Positions 7,990 through 16,136 are shown, counted from the stretch's first letter. The stretch is DNA of 64,000 nt from Terrisporobacter vanillatitrophus (GCF_051148895.1 NZ_CP154625.1:2542001-2606000); one strand, 5' to 3'. Notes: a model not told the origin generated them from the sequence alone. Program-made: numbers and translations.

Positions 7990-8682
7990 TTATGCTCCAA
8001 TCTCCAATTTATCTGATATATACAAATTTAAATAATATTCAAGTTGACCTTTATTTTTCATATGCCTTAAAACATTACTACAACTTTCTGCACTTCTTCC
8101 AAGACATGCTCCAATATATTTCCAAGTCTTATCTGGTCTATTTTGAGCAACAAATGCTTTTTCTTCATCCACCCAAGGTGTTTTATGTTTATTTATATCT
8201 ATATTAGGATTTAAGTACACTCTTTGAGGCTGTACTTCAACTTCTCCTGTGTCTGTTTCTAACTTATTGATAATTAACCTATTGTATAAGATTTTATTGC
8301 TCTTCGCCTTTTTAAATCGAGATTTGATATATGAGTAAGATATCTCATTCACTTCACAAAAATTCTTCATTGATTTATATATGTTTTTTTCGTTAGTCTC
8401 TAAATTTGTAACCTCTACCATTATTTTTTTAGGTCCTTTTGTATTAGTTATTCTTTTAGGTTTCTTTTCTGCTGCTTCATAAGGTGTTTTTTCTCCCCTT
8501 GCTCTCATATCATCAATTTCTTTCATTCTTTTTGTTTCTTCTTCCTTGTCTTGCAAATCTACCACTTTAATTCTTCCTGTAAAAATTGCTTCTGCTAATC
8601 TAAGATAATTTTCATATGTAGGATCTTCTTGTGCTAATGCATTTGTAACCTTATGTCTATTAAAACTAACACTACTATACAT
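7990..8682 (-). CDS. Hypothetical phage DNA-binding protein (Myb-like C-terminus)
   Basis: A 230-residue protein. The central part resembles NUMOD1-like DNA-contact segments (IYKSMKNFCEVNEISYSYIK, about 99-118). The C-terminal 60 residues look like a Myb/SANT or DDE-type helix-turn-helix (TPWVDEEKAFVAQNRP, then KTWKYIGACLGRSAESCSNV). The gene stops 3 bp before the DUF1064 gene. Two DNA-contact modules without a visible nuclease centre suggest a replication or transcription accessory factor. No enzymatic motif seen. Confidence 0.55.
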   Translation of the reverse strand: MYSSVSFNRHKVTNALAQEDPTYENYLRLAEAIFTGRIKVVDLQDKEEETKRMKEIDDMRARGEKTPYEAAEKKPKRITNTKGPKKIMVEVTNLETNEKNIYKSMKNFCEVNEISYSYIKSRFKKAKSNKILYNRLIINKLETDTGEVEVQPQRVYLNPNIDINKHKTPWVDEEKAFVAQNRPDKTWKYIGACLGRSAESCSNVLRHMKNKGQLEYYLNLYISDKLEIGA

Positions 8683-8743
8683 TTAATCTACTCCCCTTAG
8701 TTGATTTATCTAGGAGTAACTAATAATAAGCTACTCCTCTTTT

Positions 8744-9556
8744 TTAAAACTTACCTTCTTGGCTTTCTTTCAAAAGCCTTTCTAATTCATCTGGCTCATA
8801 TTGACTAAAAGACTCATTTCCAGCATTATAATGAAAATTCGTAACTTTAGGTTTAAACTTTGTTACATTGTTTTTATGTGGTTTATAATCCTCTTTAATT
8901 GCTTTTATAAGAAAACCTACAACACTTTTACAATCTGTATTTTTAGTGAGTATTAACTTTTCTTCTAAATAGCTCGTATCTTTATTAACTTCTTTAAAAG
9001 CATTATGTATTTTTAAAAGTTCTTCTCCTGATAAATCAAAATAAGATTTTATTTTATTAACAACAACCAAATCATTTTCTATAGTGTTGTCCTGACCTAT
9101 ACTAACCTGTCCTGTCCTAACCTGTCCTGTCCTATGCAGTCCATTGGTTGTCAATTGGTTGTCCGGCGGTTGTCCTTGGGGCGTCCCACCATTAGGCTTT
9201 TTTCTGTCAGCCCTCTGTTTACTTTCTAATAATTGTACATCTGGATTAACTTGCAATATCAAATCTTTATATATACTGTCTACTTTTCTATCAGCCCTAA
9301 TCTTATTATTTTCTTTCCAATCAGTTATGTAAGTTACTAAATCTTCATTTAATACCTGTACAAAATTCTTAGCTACTAGTATTTTCAAATCATCTTCTGT
9401 AGCTCCCACCATGTTCATTGTCATATATGCTTCTACAACTCCATCATCGTCAGCATTTAAACCTAAGTGAAAGTATAAGCATTGAGTACTTACTGGCATT
9501 TTTAAAAACTTAGCACTATTAATAATTCTTCTTGAGAACATTCTTCTGTCTGCCAT
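8744..9556 (-). CDS. Phage replication initiator / DnaD-like replisome organizer
   Basis: A 270-residue protein. The N-terminal winged-helix region (MADRRMFSRRIINSAKFLKM, then LGLNADDDGVVEAYMTMNMV) is typical of phage replisome organizers, which melt or mark the phage origin. The middle is low complexity, with Thr-Gly-Gln-Val repeats encoded by direct DNA repeats at 9103-9175. A helical C-terminal domain (EDYKPHKNNVTKFKPKVTNF) would recruit helicase loaders. RBS GAGGGAG precedes the ATG. The position between ERF and SSB matches replication modules of related phages. Confidence 0.8.
   Translation of the reverse strand: MADRRMFSRRIINSAKFLKMPVSTQCLYFHLGLNADDDGVVEAYMTMNMVGATEDDLKILVAKNFVQVLNEDLVTYITDWKENNKIRADRKVDSIYKDLILQVNPDVQLLESKQRADRKKPNGGTPQGQPPDNQLTTNGLHRTGQVRTGQVSIGQDNTIENDLVVVNKIKSYFDLSGEELLKIHNAFKEVNKDTSYLEEKLILTKNTDCKSVVGFLIKAIKEDYKPHKNNVTKFKPKVTNFHYNAGNESFSQYEPDELERLLKESQEGKF
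9103..9175. repeat. Iteron-like direct repeats inside the replication gene
   Basis: TAACCTGTCCTGTCC occurs twice head-to-tail (9103-9117, 9118-9132). It is followed by three copies of a GGTTGTC core (9146-9152, 9157-9163, 9168-9174). Repeats inside the initiator gene are a recurring form of phage replication origin, as in lambda O. The repeats here also fix the odd Gly-Gln-Val/Thr peptide. Confidence 0.6.
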
Positions 9557-9623
9557 TATCTCAACTCCCTCTGTTGTATATATTTATTTCATAAGGAAGA
9601 GAATTAACTCTTCCTTACTCTTA

Positions 9624-10256
9624 CTAATTAGCTACTTTAATATTTTCATATCCTTCACATACTTTGTCATACTCTGTTTTAGTCAAACTAGTAACCTCTT
9701 TATTAAACTTTTTAAGTATTTGATCCTTAACCTTTTCTTTACTTATCCCCTTACTGTATGCGATTGCATAAAGTCTTTTAAGTTGTGCATCTGTTAACTT
9801 TGGATTAGTCCACTTGTTCTCAGTATTTAAACTAGTTATATTGTCTTTATCTTTATCATGCTTATTTGTGCTATCACTGTCTTTTGTATCATCTATAGCA
9901 AATAAACCATTTAAAGCATATTTTCTAGCATAACTTGATACACTTCCAGTAACCTGTGCTAGGTCCATTCCTTTTTTAGTTTCATCTTCTCTAGCTAATG
10001 CACTTACTTCTACTTTCTCTCCTGTTGCTATATCAATAAAGCTAGCTACAGCTTTTATATAAAATCTATCCCCCTCGTGAAGTATTTCATCATTTAAAGT
10101 CACGATTGCTTCAACTTCACTTAATAATGGTTTTAAACCTTCCAAAATATCCTCACAACTTCTATATGAATACTTTCCAAAAGAATTATATTGGTTCTTT
10201 GGTGCTTTTAATTTCGACTGTACTAACATTAATTTTTTATATATGTTATTACTCAA
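9624..10256 (-). CDS. erf: ERF-family single-strand annealing recombinase
   Basis: ERF core from KLMLVQSKLKAPKNQYNSFG through YSYRSCEDILEGLKPLLSEV (about residues 8-47) to VTGSVSSYARKYALNGLFAI, the last segment being the family hallmark before an acidic DDTKDSD linker. The C-terminal third (LTDAQLKRLYAIAYSKGI) is a separate small helical domain. Such proteins anneal complementary single strands during phage recombination and genome circularisation, working with SSB. Start: a TTG at 10256 spaced 6 bp from AGGTG is preferred; the upstream GTG overlaps that ribosome site and the previous stop. Confidence 0.85.
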   Translation of the reverse strand: MSNNIYKKLMLVQSKLKAPKNQYNSFGKYSYRSCEDILEGLKPLLSEVEAIVTLNDEILHEGDRFYIKAVASFIDIATGEKVEVSALAREDETKKGMDLAQVTGSVSSYARKYALNGLFAIDDTKDSDSTNKHDKDKDNITSLNTENKWTNPKLTDAQLKRLYAIAYSKGISKEKVKDQILKKFNKEVTSLTKTEYDKVCEGYENIKVAN

Positions 10257-10265
10257 TATAATCAC

Positions 10266-10790
10266 CTACTTTTTAGCTTTTGGAACAATAAGGCTTGTCC
10301 CAGCTTCAATATGACAACCTTCTATACCTATTCCAGCTTTTATTTGTTTCTTGATAAGATTACTGTCTACTTTTACTGTTGTTGTAACTACTTCTTCTTT
10401 GTATATATTTGGTATAAGGTCCATATCATCTATTTTTAAACTTCCTGGATTATTTCTTATTGATATTTTCCCCAAATCAGTTTCAATCTTTGTTGTGCCT
10501 AATGCTTCCATACTACTTTTTAACATTGTTTTAAGCCTATCATCTTTGGCCTTAACCTGTTTCTTTAGGTCCTGTAATCTTTTAATCTCTGCATCAATTG
10601 CATCAACCTGACTATCCATATTTCTAAATGCATATATAAAACCAACTGATTTATTTTCTATTTCTTTAGCTATAATTTGATTAGCTTTTACTAAGTTCTC
10701 TGCTAGATCTTCCTCTCCAGCTTGTAAGTATTCTTCTATTAAATTATCTACTTCTAAAAAGTTAGAAGTTAATTGGTATAAACTCGTCAT
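10266..10790 (-). CDS. Siphovirus Gp157 family protein
   Basis: A 174-residue protein. The N-terminal half is a long coiled coil (NLVKANQIIAKEIENKSVGF, then VDAIDAEIKRLQDLKKQVKA). The C-terminal part KIETDLGKISIRNNPGSLKI leading to VVTTTVKVDSNLIKKQIKAG is the Gp157 signature. Gp157 proteins are found beside ERF or RecT genes in many lactococcal and clostridial phages and have been linked to phage resistance phenotypes in streptococci, but no biochemical role is settled. The gene overlaps the start region of erf, indicating coupling. Confidence 0.8.
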   Translation of the reverse strand: MTSLYQLTSNFLEVDNLIEEYLQAGEEDLAENLVKANQIIAKEIENKSVGFIYAFRNMDSQVDAIDAEIKRLQDLKKQVKAKDDRLKTMLKSSMEALGTTKIETDLGKISIRNNPGSLKIDDMDLIPNIYKEEVVTTTVKVDSNLIKKQIKAGIGIEGCHIEAGTSLIVPKAKK

Positions 10791-10840
10791 TTTATCTCCT
10801 CCTAAAGTATGTTATAATTAAATATCAATATTTTTGTTTT

Positions 10841-10863
10841 GGGCCTTTTTAGGCTCTTTTTTT
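10841..10863 (+). terminator. Plus-strand terminator-like hairpin against the operon
   Basis: GGGCCT/AGGCTC with a 4-nt loop is followed by seven T on the plus strand, although all neighbouring genes are on minus. A TATAAT (10813-10818) lies just upstream on plus. It may end a very short antisense transcript or be chance. Confidence 0.35.
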
Positions 10864-11167
10864 ATATAACCCCAACACAAGGGATATTATCGTTTACTAC
10901 ATCATATAAAATGTCATATTGCTTACTATCCTCTTGCAACATATCATTTATCTCTCTTAGTTCGTCTCGGTACTCTTTTAATTGAACTTCTGCCATTGCC
11001 TTTGCTACTCTCCAATACTCATTATTTTTAACTTCATAAGTATCTTCTGTATCTGGCCAAGCTTGAAATTTGTTTCTTTCAAGCTCACAAACTTTTATAA
11101 ATTCTTCTTTTGCTACAATCTTAGATTTTATACTGTCTATTACATGATCCAAAATCCAGTTACTCAT
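10862..11167 (-). CDS. Hypothetical phage protein (101 aa)
   Basis: A mostly helical, charged protein (MSNWILDHVIDSIKSKIVAK, then QLKEYRDELREINDMLQEDS) with a more hydrophobic C-terminus. Its start overlaps the stop of the preceding HTH/zinc gene by 4 bp, so it is translated from the early operon. No domain recognised. Confidence 0.6.
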   Translation of the reverse strand: MSNWILDHVIDSIKSKIVAKEEFIKVCELERNKFQAWPDTEDTYEVKNNEYWRVAKAMAEVQLKEYRDELREINDMLQEDSKQYDILYDVVNDNIPCVGVI

Positions 11168-11484
11168 TTTTCCACATCCTTATTTATATAATATTTTTTC
11201 ATTCTTCTTTTTCTAGCACATGGTCTACATTCATAACCAAAACCATTTTTATAATTTTTATTAATATAAAAGTTATCTGAATTAGCTTCTAATATTTGCT
11301 TACAAGTGCTGCACTTTTGATATCCAAATTCTTGATATGTACCTCTAACAAACCCTTTTCTGTGCGCTAGATTATAAAGTTCTCTAACACTCATATTAAA
11401 ATGTTCCGCAATTTCCTTAGCATTATTAAAAGGATTTTCATACAGTTCCTTTAACTCCCACAATTTATCTTTTGTCCAAATCAT
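11164..11484 (-). CDS. Phage HTH plus zinc-finger protein (106 aa)
   Basis: The N-terminal half contains a helix-turn-helix (NNAKEIAEHFNMSVRELYNL, about 20-39). The C-terminal half has CSTC (about 58-61) and CRPC (about 86-89), paired as a single zinc site ahead of a basic ARKRRMKKYY patch. This HTH-then-zinc-then-basic layout suggests a small DNA-binding regulator or an HNH-like remnant, but no catalytic His-Asn-His set is visible. It overlaps the next gene by 4 bp. Confidence 0.65.
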   Translation of the reverse strand: MIWTKDKLWELKELYENPFNNAKEIAEHFNMSVRELYNLAHRKGFVRGTYQEFGYQKCSTCKQILEANSDNFYINKNYKNGFGYECRPCARKRRMKKYYINKDVEK

Positions 11485-11493
11485 TATCCGCTC

Positions 11494-11610
11494 CTATCTA
11501 CTGAAACCTTTTAAAACTCCATCATGTATAATGAAATACATTCCTAATGAAGCAAAATATATACACTGTTCTAGTGTTATACTTTTTATATCAACTATTT
11601 TTAAATCCAT
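11494..11610 (-). CDS. Very small hypothetical phage protein (38 aa)
   Basis: An open frame beginning MDLKIVDIKSITLEQCIYFA, with RBS AGGGGGT placed 8 bp before the ATG. It lies in the operon between the 60-aa gene and the HTH/zinc gene. Too short for family assignment; the strong ribosome site is the main support. Confidence 0.45.
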   Translation of the reverse strand: MDLKIVDIKSITLEQCIYFASLGMYFIIHDGVLKGFSR

Positions 11611-11685
11611 TTTAAAGTACCCCCTGCTTGTCCTATTTTTATCGATTCAAGGCCATAGCCTTTTATCTTTTGAAGATATATATCG

Positions 11686-11868
11686 TTAAATACTAGCTTG
11701 TTTCTTTGTTGCTATAGAATAAGCAATTCTACTCGCTTTTTCAGATATATCATCTAGTATTATTTGTTTTTCTTCTTCAGTCATTTTTCTTCCAAGCCTT
11801 GCTTCATTTTCAGGAGATACTATAAATACTCTTGTCTTTCCGACTCTATACTCTGCATCATATTTCAT
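11686..11868 (-). CDS. Hypothetical phage protein (60 aa)
   Basis: Starts MKYDAEYRVGKTRVFIVSPE and continues with an acidic helix (GRKMTEEEKQIILDDISEKA). It sits in the early operon among other tiny genes with good spacing. Phages of this group carry many such proteins; no motif identifies it. Confidence 0.55.
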   Translation of the reverse strand: MKYDAEYRVGKTRVFIVSPENEARLGRKMTEEEKQIILDDISEKASRIAYSIATKKQASI

Positions 11869-11923
11869 ATAAACACCCCCATATAAATACTTATGTTTAT
11901 AAAAATTTGTCCTATTCTAATTC

Positions 11924-12118
11924 TTATTTAACTAATTCATCTATTGTAATTCCAAGGTAATCAGCTATAGCTTTTACTGTATAAACTCCTGGATTTAAAT
12001 TCTTACCTTGTATTATTTTATATATGTTGCTTACTGGTATATCTGCTTCTTTAGATAATTTATGTATACTTATGTTTCTTTCTTTTAAAATCACTCTCAA
12101 TCTGTCATTTATCATCAC
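11924..12118 (-). CDS. Small XRE-family HTH regulator (64 aa)
   Basis: Almost the whole protein is one Cro/C1-type helix-turn-helix: ILKERNISIHKLSKEADIPV, then NIYKIIQGKNLNPGVYTVKA and IADYLGITIDELVK. It is a minimal DNA-binding repressor or activator acting on phage promoters. It is the third HTH regulator in this immunity region, besides the Cro-like gene at 13597 and the CI-like gene at 14001. It lies next to the plus-strand gene at 12195, which may be its target. RBS GGGGGG precedes it. Confidence 0.8.
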   Translation of the reverse strand: MMINDRLRVILKERNISIHKLSKEADIPVSNIYKIIQGKNLNPGVYTVKAIADYLGITIDELVK

Positions 12119-12133
12119 TTTTTGTCCCCCCTT

Positions 12134-12183
12134 CTGATATAATTTTTATATGGAATATTTTCCAAATAATTCAAGAAAGGTGG
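12134..12183 (+). promoter_or_regulatory. Promoter and ribosome site for the 12195 gene
   Basis: TATAAT (12138-12143) followed by AAGGTGG (12177-12183) shows a plus-strand gene starting inside the minus-strand early region. The -35 box is weak, so this promoter may need activation. Confidence 0.45.
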
Positions 12184-12194
12184 TGAAAATTTCT

Positions 12195-12431
12195 ATGTTT
12201 GAATACGTATTTACACAAGATAATACAGTTCATACAGAGGGATTCTGCAAAGATTTTCAAGAAATAAAGCAGGAATTTTTAAAACAGACTCCAGAATGTA
12301 ATCATATACGTTCTATTTATCCAAATGGCTTTATTTTAGAAACTGAGCAATATAGTGATAAAATAATCATTCGAACTAATTGGGAACTTTTAAAAAATGA
12401 CGATGGCTCTTTTAATGTAATTCAACCTTAA
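12195..12431 (+). CDS. Hypothetical plus-strand moron-like protein
   Basis: It encodes 78 residues from MFEYVFTQDNTVHTEGFCKD; an ATG 45 bp upstream (12150) is possible but has no ribosome site. The beta-rich stretch NGFILETEQYSDKIIIRTNW is the only notable region. It is the only plus-strand gene between the lytic genes, with its own promoter and terminator, which is the arrangement of a lysogenically expressed moron. It converges on, and overlaps by 20 bp, the minus-strand gene at 12412. No family recognised. Confidence 0.6.
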   Translation: MFEYVFTQDNTVHTEGFCKDFQEIKQEFLKQTPECNHIRSIYPNGFILETEQYSDKIIIRTNWELLKNDDGSFNVIQP

Positions 12432-12440
12432 TGCCATCAT
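12404..12440 (+). terminator. Terminator of the plus-strand moron
   Basis: GATGGC and GCCATC enclose a 23-nt loop and are followed by seven T. The hairpin overlaps the 3' ends of both convergent genes. Confidence 0.5.
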
Positions 12441-12771
12441 TTTTTTGTTCTACAACCGAATAGATATTTTTGCTTTTAACTTTGCAAATAATACTATCAG
12501 AAATTATTTTTACTATAGAATTTTCTAATTCTAAAATAATTTGCTGCTCTTGAGCTTGCCCTTCTTGAGCAGTTTTTTCATTAGATTCTCTTAATATTAA
12601 TCCATCGCTATAAAATACTTTCTTTACTTCTTCCATGCAATTATCTATCTCTTGTGCTGACATACTATTTTTTATTGCAAAGTCCAAAACTAAATTAACT
12701 AACTCTGAATTCCTTTTTTCTATAGAAATCATTTCTTCTTTACTTGAAAACACTCTTGAATTATTTTCCAT
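12412..12771 (-). CDS. Hypothetical phage protein (119 aa)
   Basis: An acidic helical protein (MENNSRVFSSKEEMISIEKR, then MSAQEIDNCMEEVKKVFYSD) with a beta-like C-terminus. It lies 12 bp downstream of the antirepressor gene and so is in the same early transcript. The tail overlaps the convergent plus-strand gene. No domain recognised. Confidence 0.6.
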   Translation of the reverse strand: MENNSRVFSSKEEMISIEKRNSELVNLVLDFAIKNSMSAQEIDNCMEEVKKVFYSDGLILRESNEKTAQEGQAQEQQIILELENSIVKIISDSIICKVKSKNIYSVVEQKNDGIKVELH

Positions 12772-12783
12772 ACCTCCTGCCTC

Positions 12784-13578
12784 CTAATTAAAACTTATTT
12801 GTCTAACATTATCTGTAACTAAATGTAGCTGCATATTTTTAAGTGTTATGTCCTGTTCTAGTTTGTAAGGTACTTTATAATTAACAACTATTTTTAAAGC
12901 ACTTTCCAATTCTCTTCTTTTGATGGACTCATATCTGCTTACTTCAAACTCTCTTTTAATCTGACTTTGAATATCACTATAGACCTTAGCTCTCAAAGAT
13001 TTATCATTGTAAGCTGGTGACTTATATCCTCCAAGTACTTTAGTGCCTCTTTGTCTTACCACTTTCTGCAACTCTTTGCATTCAGTTTGGAACAATGGTA
13101 TATCTCCTTTAAAATCTTCAAACTCATTTTTTACTTCTTCTATCTTATTATCTTGTTCCTCAATAGCCTTAAATTGTAATCTCAATAAATCCATAGTTCC
13201 TAAAGGTTTAGCTTGTTGCTTTAATTTATTCTCGAGTGCTTCTATGTACTGTTGTGTTTTATATCTTACTAATGCACTTTCTTTATTAAGCATCTGCATT
13301 ATCCATGATTTACTCATTTTGTAACAAGGTCTCTCTTGACTATTTTTATCTAAGTATGACCCGCGCGAAATTTTTCGCTCGTCTATTTCTGTTCCTGCTT
13401 TTTCAAGTGTTCCAAGTTCATTTCTTATACTTGCCATGAAATCATTATGTCTCTTTTCTATTGTATTTCCTTCTTCTAATCTAAATTTATTTATTAAGTC
13501 AACTACCTCTAAACTTGTCATTGTTGCTTCTTGGTTACTATCTATTACTTTAAAACTTTGATATAAACTGCTGTTCAT
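12784..13578 (-). CDS. Rha/ORF6C-type phage antirepressor
   Basis: A 264-residue protein. The N-terminal Rha-like domain (ATMTSLEVVDLINKFRLEEG, about 18-37, through CYKMSKSWIMQMLNKESALV) is followed by a coiled-coil linker (KAIEEQDNKIEEVKNEFEDF). The C-terminal ORF6C domain (QRGTKVLGGYKSPAYNDKSL onward) completes the common antirepressor arrangement. Such proteins counter the CI-type repressor to promote lytic growth. It is placed right after the Cro-like gene, first in the lytic direction. Confidence 0.8.
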   Translation of the reverse strand: MNSSLYQSFKVIDSNQEATMTSLEVVDLINKFRLEEGNTIEKRHNDFMASIRNELGTLEKAGTEIDERKISRGSYLDKNSQERPCYKMSKSWIMQMLNKESALVRYKTQQYIEALENKLKQQAKPLGTMDLLRLQFKAIEEQDNKIEEVKNEFEDFKGDIPLFQTECKELQKVVRQRGTKVLGGYKSPAYNDKSLRAKVYSDIQSQIKREFEVSRYESIKRRELESALKIVVNYKVPYKLEQDITLKNMQLHLVTDNVRQISFN

Positions 13579-13596
13579 TTCTTAATCCTCCTTTAA

Positions 13597-13827
13597 CTAA
13601 AGATATTTGTTTCGTTTGTGTGAACTCGAATTGTATAAAAAAAGTTCATCTAATGATTTTTCTAATACAATACTTAAAGTTATCATTTCATTTTCAGTAA
13701 ATTGCCTCTTACCATTTTCTTTCAAATTATATGTAGGCTCAGATACGCCTAATTTTGAAGCAATTTGACCTTGCGTATAGCCTTTTTCAGCTCTTCCTGC
13801 TTTGATCATATTTTTTCTCAATGTCAC
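13597..13827 (-). CDS. Cro-like XRE repressor (76 aa)
   Basis: One HTH_3 domain: MTLRKNMIKAGRAEKGYTQG, then QIASKLGVSEPTYNLKENGK and NEMITLSIVLEKSLDELFLY. It is divergent from the CI-like gene at 14001 and is the first gene of the lytic transcript, the classic Cro position. It would bind operators in the 13828-14000 interval and shut off repressor synthesis. The usual SxxxIxxxE helix reads SEPTYNLKE, slightly unusual but intact. Confidence 0.85.
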   Translation of the reverse strand: MTLRKNMIKAGRAEKGYTQGQIASKLGVSEPTYNLKENGKRQFTENEMITLSIVLEKSLDELFLYNSSSHKRNKYL

Positions 13828-14000
13828 TTTCTCCCTTTCTTTGTTTAGTTTGTGTTAACTTTTATATTTTAATTATATTCACAGTAACGAAACTTGTCAA
13901 TAATAAGTTTATTATTTTGTTAACTTATTTTTAAATTAGTTATGGAAAGTTTACGTTTACGTTAATTTGTAATAATATATTAATAAAGGAGGTGTTGTTT
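13828..14000. promoter_or_regulatory. Lysogeny switch: divergent promoters and operators
   Basis: On minus, TTGACA (13895-13900) and TATAAT (13872-13877) with a 17-bp spacer form a perfect sigma-A promoter driving the Cro-like gene. Two copies of TGTTAACTT (13853-13861 and 13918-13926) flank it, and an ACGTTAA element follows near 13957; these are the likely repressor operators. The repressor on plus has RBS GGAGGTG before 14001. Confidence 0.7.
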
Positions 14001-14369
14001 ATGGCAACTTTCGGAATACGATTTAAAGAATTAAGAAATGAAAAAAAATTAACACAAGATGAACTTGTAGAAAACTTCAACAAAAAATACAATACGAGAT
14101 TTAATAAGTCTACTATTTCTCAATATGAAAATAATAAAAGAAAGCCTGAAGTCAATATTTTAGAGAATTGGGCAGATTTTTTCGATGTATCTATCGATTA
14201 TCTATTAGGTAGAAATGATGAAAGAAATCACAAAAAAGAAATTAACAATGCGACAACTATAGCTGCTCATAGGATTGGGGATATTGAACAGCTTCCAGAT
14301 GATGCAATTGACGAAATAAATAACTATATTGATTTAATGAGATTAAAATATTTAAAAGATAAGAAATAA
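14001..14369 (+). CDS. CI-like prophage repressor (XRE family)
   Basis: A 122-residue protein from the ATG at 14001 (RBS AAAGGAGGTG); the GTG at 13992 overlaps the ribosome site and is rejected. The HTH spans FGIRFKELRNEKKLTQDELV to FNKSTISQYENNKRKPEVNI. The C-terminus is short (EQLPDDAIDEINNYIDLMRL) and lacks a LexA/S24 protease domain. Such repressors are inactivated by an ImmA-type protease, and that gene follows 27 bp downstream, as in ICEBs1 and phi105-like elements. It maintains lysogeny. Confidence 0.88.
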   Translation: MATFGIRFKELRNEKKLTQDELVENFNKKYNTRFNKSTISQYENNKRKPEVNILENWADFFDVSIDYLLGRNDERNHKKEINNATTIAAHRIGDIEQLPDDAIDEINNYIDLMRLKYLKDKK

Positions 14370-14396
14370 ATATCTTAGATTATTAGAGGGGGGAAT

Positions 14397-14906
14397 ATGG
14401 ACAAATTAGAAAAACTTTTGCAAGTTGTATCTGATGAAAATATTATATTACACTATGATAATTCTCTTCCTTATCAATTGGAAGGATTATATGTAAATAT
14501 AAAAGATGTAGGTCCTGCTATTTTCCTTTTAAATAGCCTTAAGCAAAATAAATCTAGACATGTTGAAATATTGGGTGAAGAGTTAGGACACCATTTTACA
14601 AGTGTAGGTGACAGCATTTGTAATGCTGCTACATATAGAGATCAATTAGATATACTTAAATGCGAAAAAAAAGCTACCGATTGGAGCACTAATTATATAA
14701 TAACAAACAATGAACTAATTAAAGCTTTAGAATATGGATGTAATTCATTTTATGAAATCTCAGAGTTTCTAAATGTTAATGAATTTATAGTAAGAGATAA
14801 ATTTGAATACTTAGCTAGAAAAAGTAGTACAGGCTATGTTCAATTAGGTAGTTATAAGGTTATACTTACTAATTTACCTAATATCTATTTGTATAAAGAA
14901 CTATGA
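14397..14906 (+). CDS. ImmA/IrrE-family metallopeptidase
   Basis: A 169-residue protein. The segment HVEILGEELGHHFTSVGDSI (about 57-76) holds the zinc motif; EELGHH is a known variant of HExxH in prophage ImmA proteins. The family cleaves the partner repressor after DNA damage, releasing the prophage. The partner is the gene immediately upstream, with which it forms an operon. The C-terminal half (NNELIKALEYGCNSFYEISE) is the conserved helical tail of these phage proteins. The gene looks intact. Confidence 0.85.
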   Translation: MDKLEKLLQVVSDENIILHYDNSLPYQLEGLYVNIKDVGPAIFLLNSLKQNKSRHVEILGEELGHHFTSVGDSICNAATYRDQLDILKCEKKATDWSTNYIITNNELIKALEYGCNSFYEISEFLNVNEFIVRDKFEYLARKSSTGYVQLGSYKVILTNLPNIYLYKEL

Positions 14907-14993
14907 TAAAAATAAGTAAAAGATATATAATTTTTATTTAACTAAAAACCATAATATCTTAATAATTTATATACATTTTAGGAGGTAACAAAA

Positions 14994-16136
14994 ATGACAA
15001 AGATAAATAACCTCAGAGATGAGATAATTGCAAAAAGGGGTGAAATATATACAAATCAAATGACAATGTCAGTTGGAGAATTAATAAGTTTATATAATGA
15101 TAAAGAAATTAATCTTGAACCAGCATTTCAAAGAGTTTTTAGATGGAGTGAAGAACAAGAAACTAATTTTATAGAGTCCATCCTTTTAGGTTATCCTATA
15201 CCCTCAATTTTTGTTCTTCAACGTGAAGATGGTATATGGGATGTAATTGATGGCGTTCAAAGACTTTCAACTATATATCATTTTGTAGGAATATTAATTG
15301 ACTCTGAAACTAGTGAACTAGAAAAACCTTTACAACTAAAAAAAGCTAAAATTTTAACTTATTTAGAAAATAAATTTTTTAACTCTAATAACAAAGAGGA
15401 ATCATTAGATAGTGCTTCAAGAATAGATTTTAAACGTTCAATAATACCTGTAATACTCATAAAACACAATAGCGAAGAGCGCTCTAAGTTTGAGTTATTT
15501 AAAAGACTTAATACTGGAGGCTCTCATCTAAGTAAACAAGAAATAAGAAATGCACTTATACTAATGTCAAATGATGATGTTTACAATAAATTATCAGATT
15601 ATTGTGAGCGTGATTATTATCAAGAATTTTTGAATTTATCTGATACAAAATCTGAAACAAGAATGGACATGGATATATTAACAAGATTTTTAGTTATGAG
15701 GAATTATAAAAATATTGAAAGTGTTAGAAATTCTGAAGATATTAATGAATTTATGGATAATGCGATATGTGATATTATATCAGATAAAAGCTACTCTGTT
15801 GACCATGATATTTCAACCTTCGATACGCTTATTAAGTTTTTATCAACTAATATTAGTGATGATTATGGATTCAAAGTATATAACCAAAATGAAGAAAAAT
15901 ATAAAGGTGGATTTAATTGGGTAGCATTCGAAACTATAGCATGGGGTCTTACTGTTATTAATGATTTATCTATATTAGATAATTATACAAAGGAGATAGT
16001 TGATACAATAAAATCTATAAAAGGCACTGGTGAATTTATTAGAAGCAAAGGCAAATCAAATGTTAAAGTAATAGAAAGATTAAAACTTGCAAAAGAAGAA
16101 GCAGAAAGGTTGTTTAATTACAGTGAATTGCATTAA
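14994..16136 (+). CDS. DUF262 (GmrS/ParB-like) protein of a cargo cassette
   Basis: A 380-residue protein. The N-terminal DUF262 domain shows PAFQRVFRWSEEQETNFIES (about 43-62) and DVIDGVQRLSTIYHF (about 82-96), the conserved QR and DGxQR motifs of the ParB/sulfiredoxin-like fold, seen in GmrSD and related defence proteins, where it hydrolyses NTPs or couples nucleotide binding to cleavage. No DUF1524 HNH domain follows, so the nuclease half is missing from this chain and may be supplied by the adjacent HEPN gene. RBS AGGAGGT. The reading frame overlaps the next gene. Confidence 0.82.
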   Translation: MTKINNLRDEIIAKRGEIYTNQMTMSVGELISLYNDKEINLEPAFQRVFRWSEEQETNFIESILLGYPIPSIFVLQREDGIWDVIDGVQRLSTIYHFVGILIDSETSELEKPLQLKKAKILTYLENKFFNSNNKEESLDSASRIDFKRSIIPVILIKHNSEERSKFELFKRLNTGGSHLSKQEIRNALILMSNDDVYNKLSDYCERDYYQEFLNLSDTKSETRMDMDILTRFLVMRNYKNIESVRNSEDINEFMDNAICDIISDKSYSVDHDISTFDTLIKFLSTNISDDYGFKVYNQNEEKYKGGFNWVAFETIAWGLTVINDLSILDNYTKEIVDTIKSIKGTGEFIRSKGKSNVKVIERLKLAKEEAERLFNYSELH

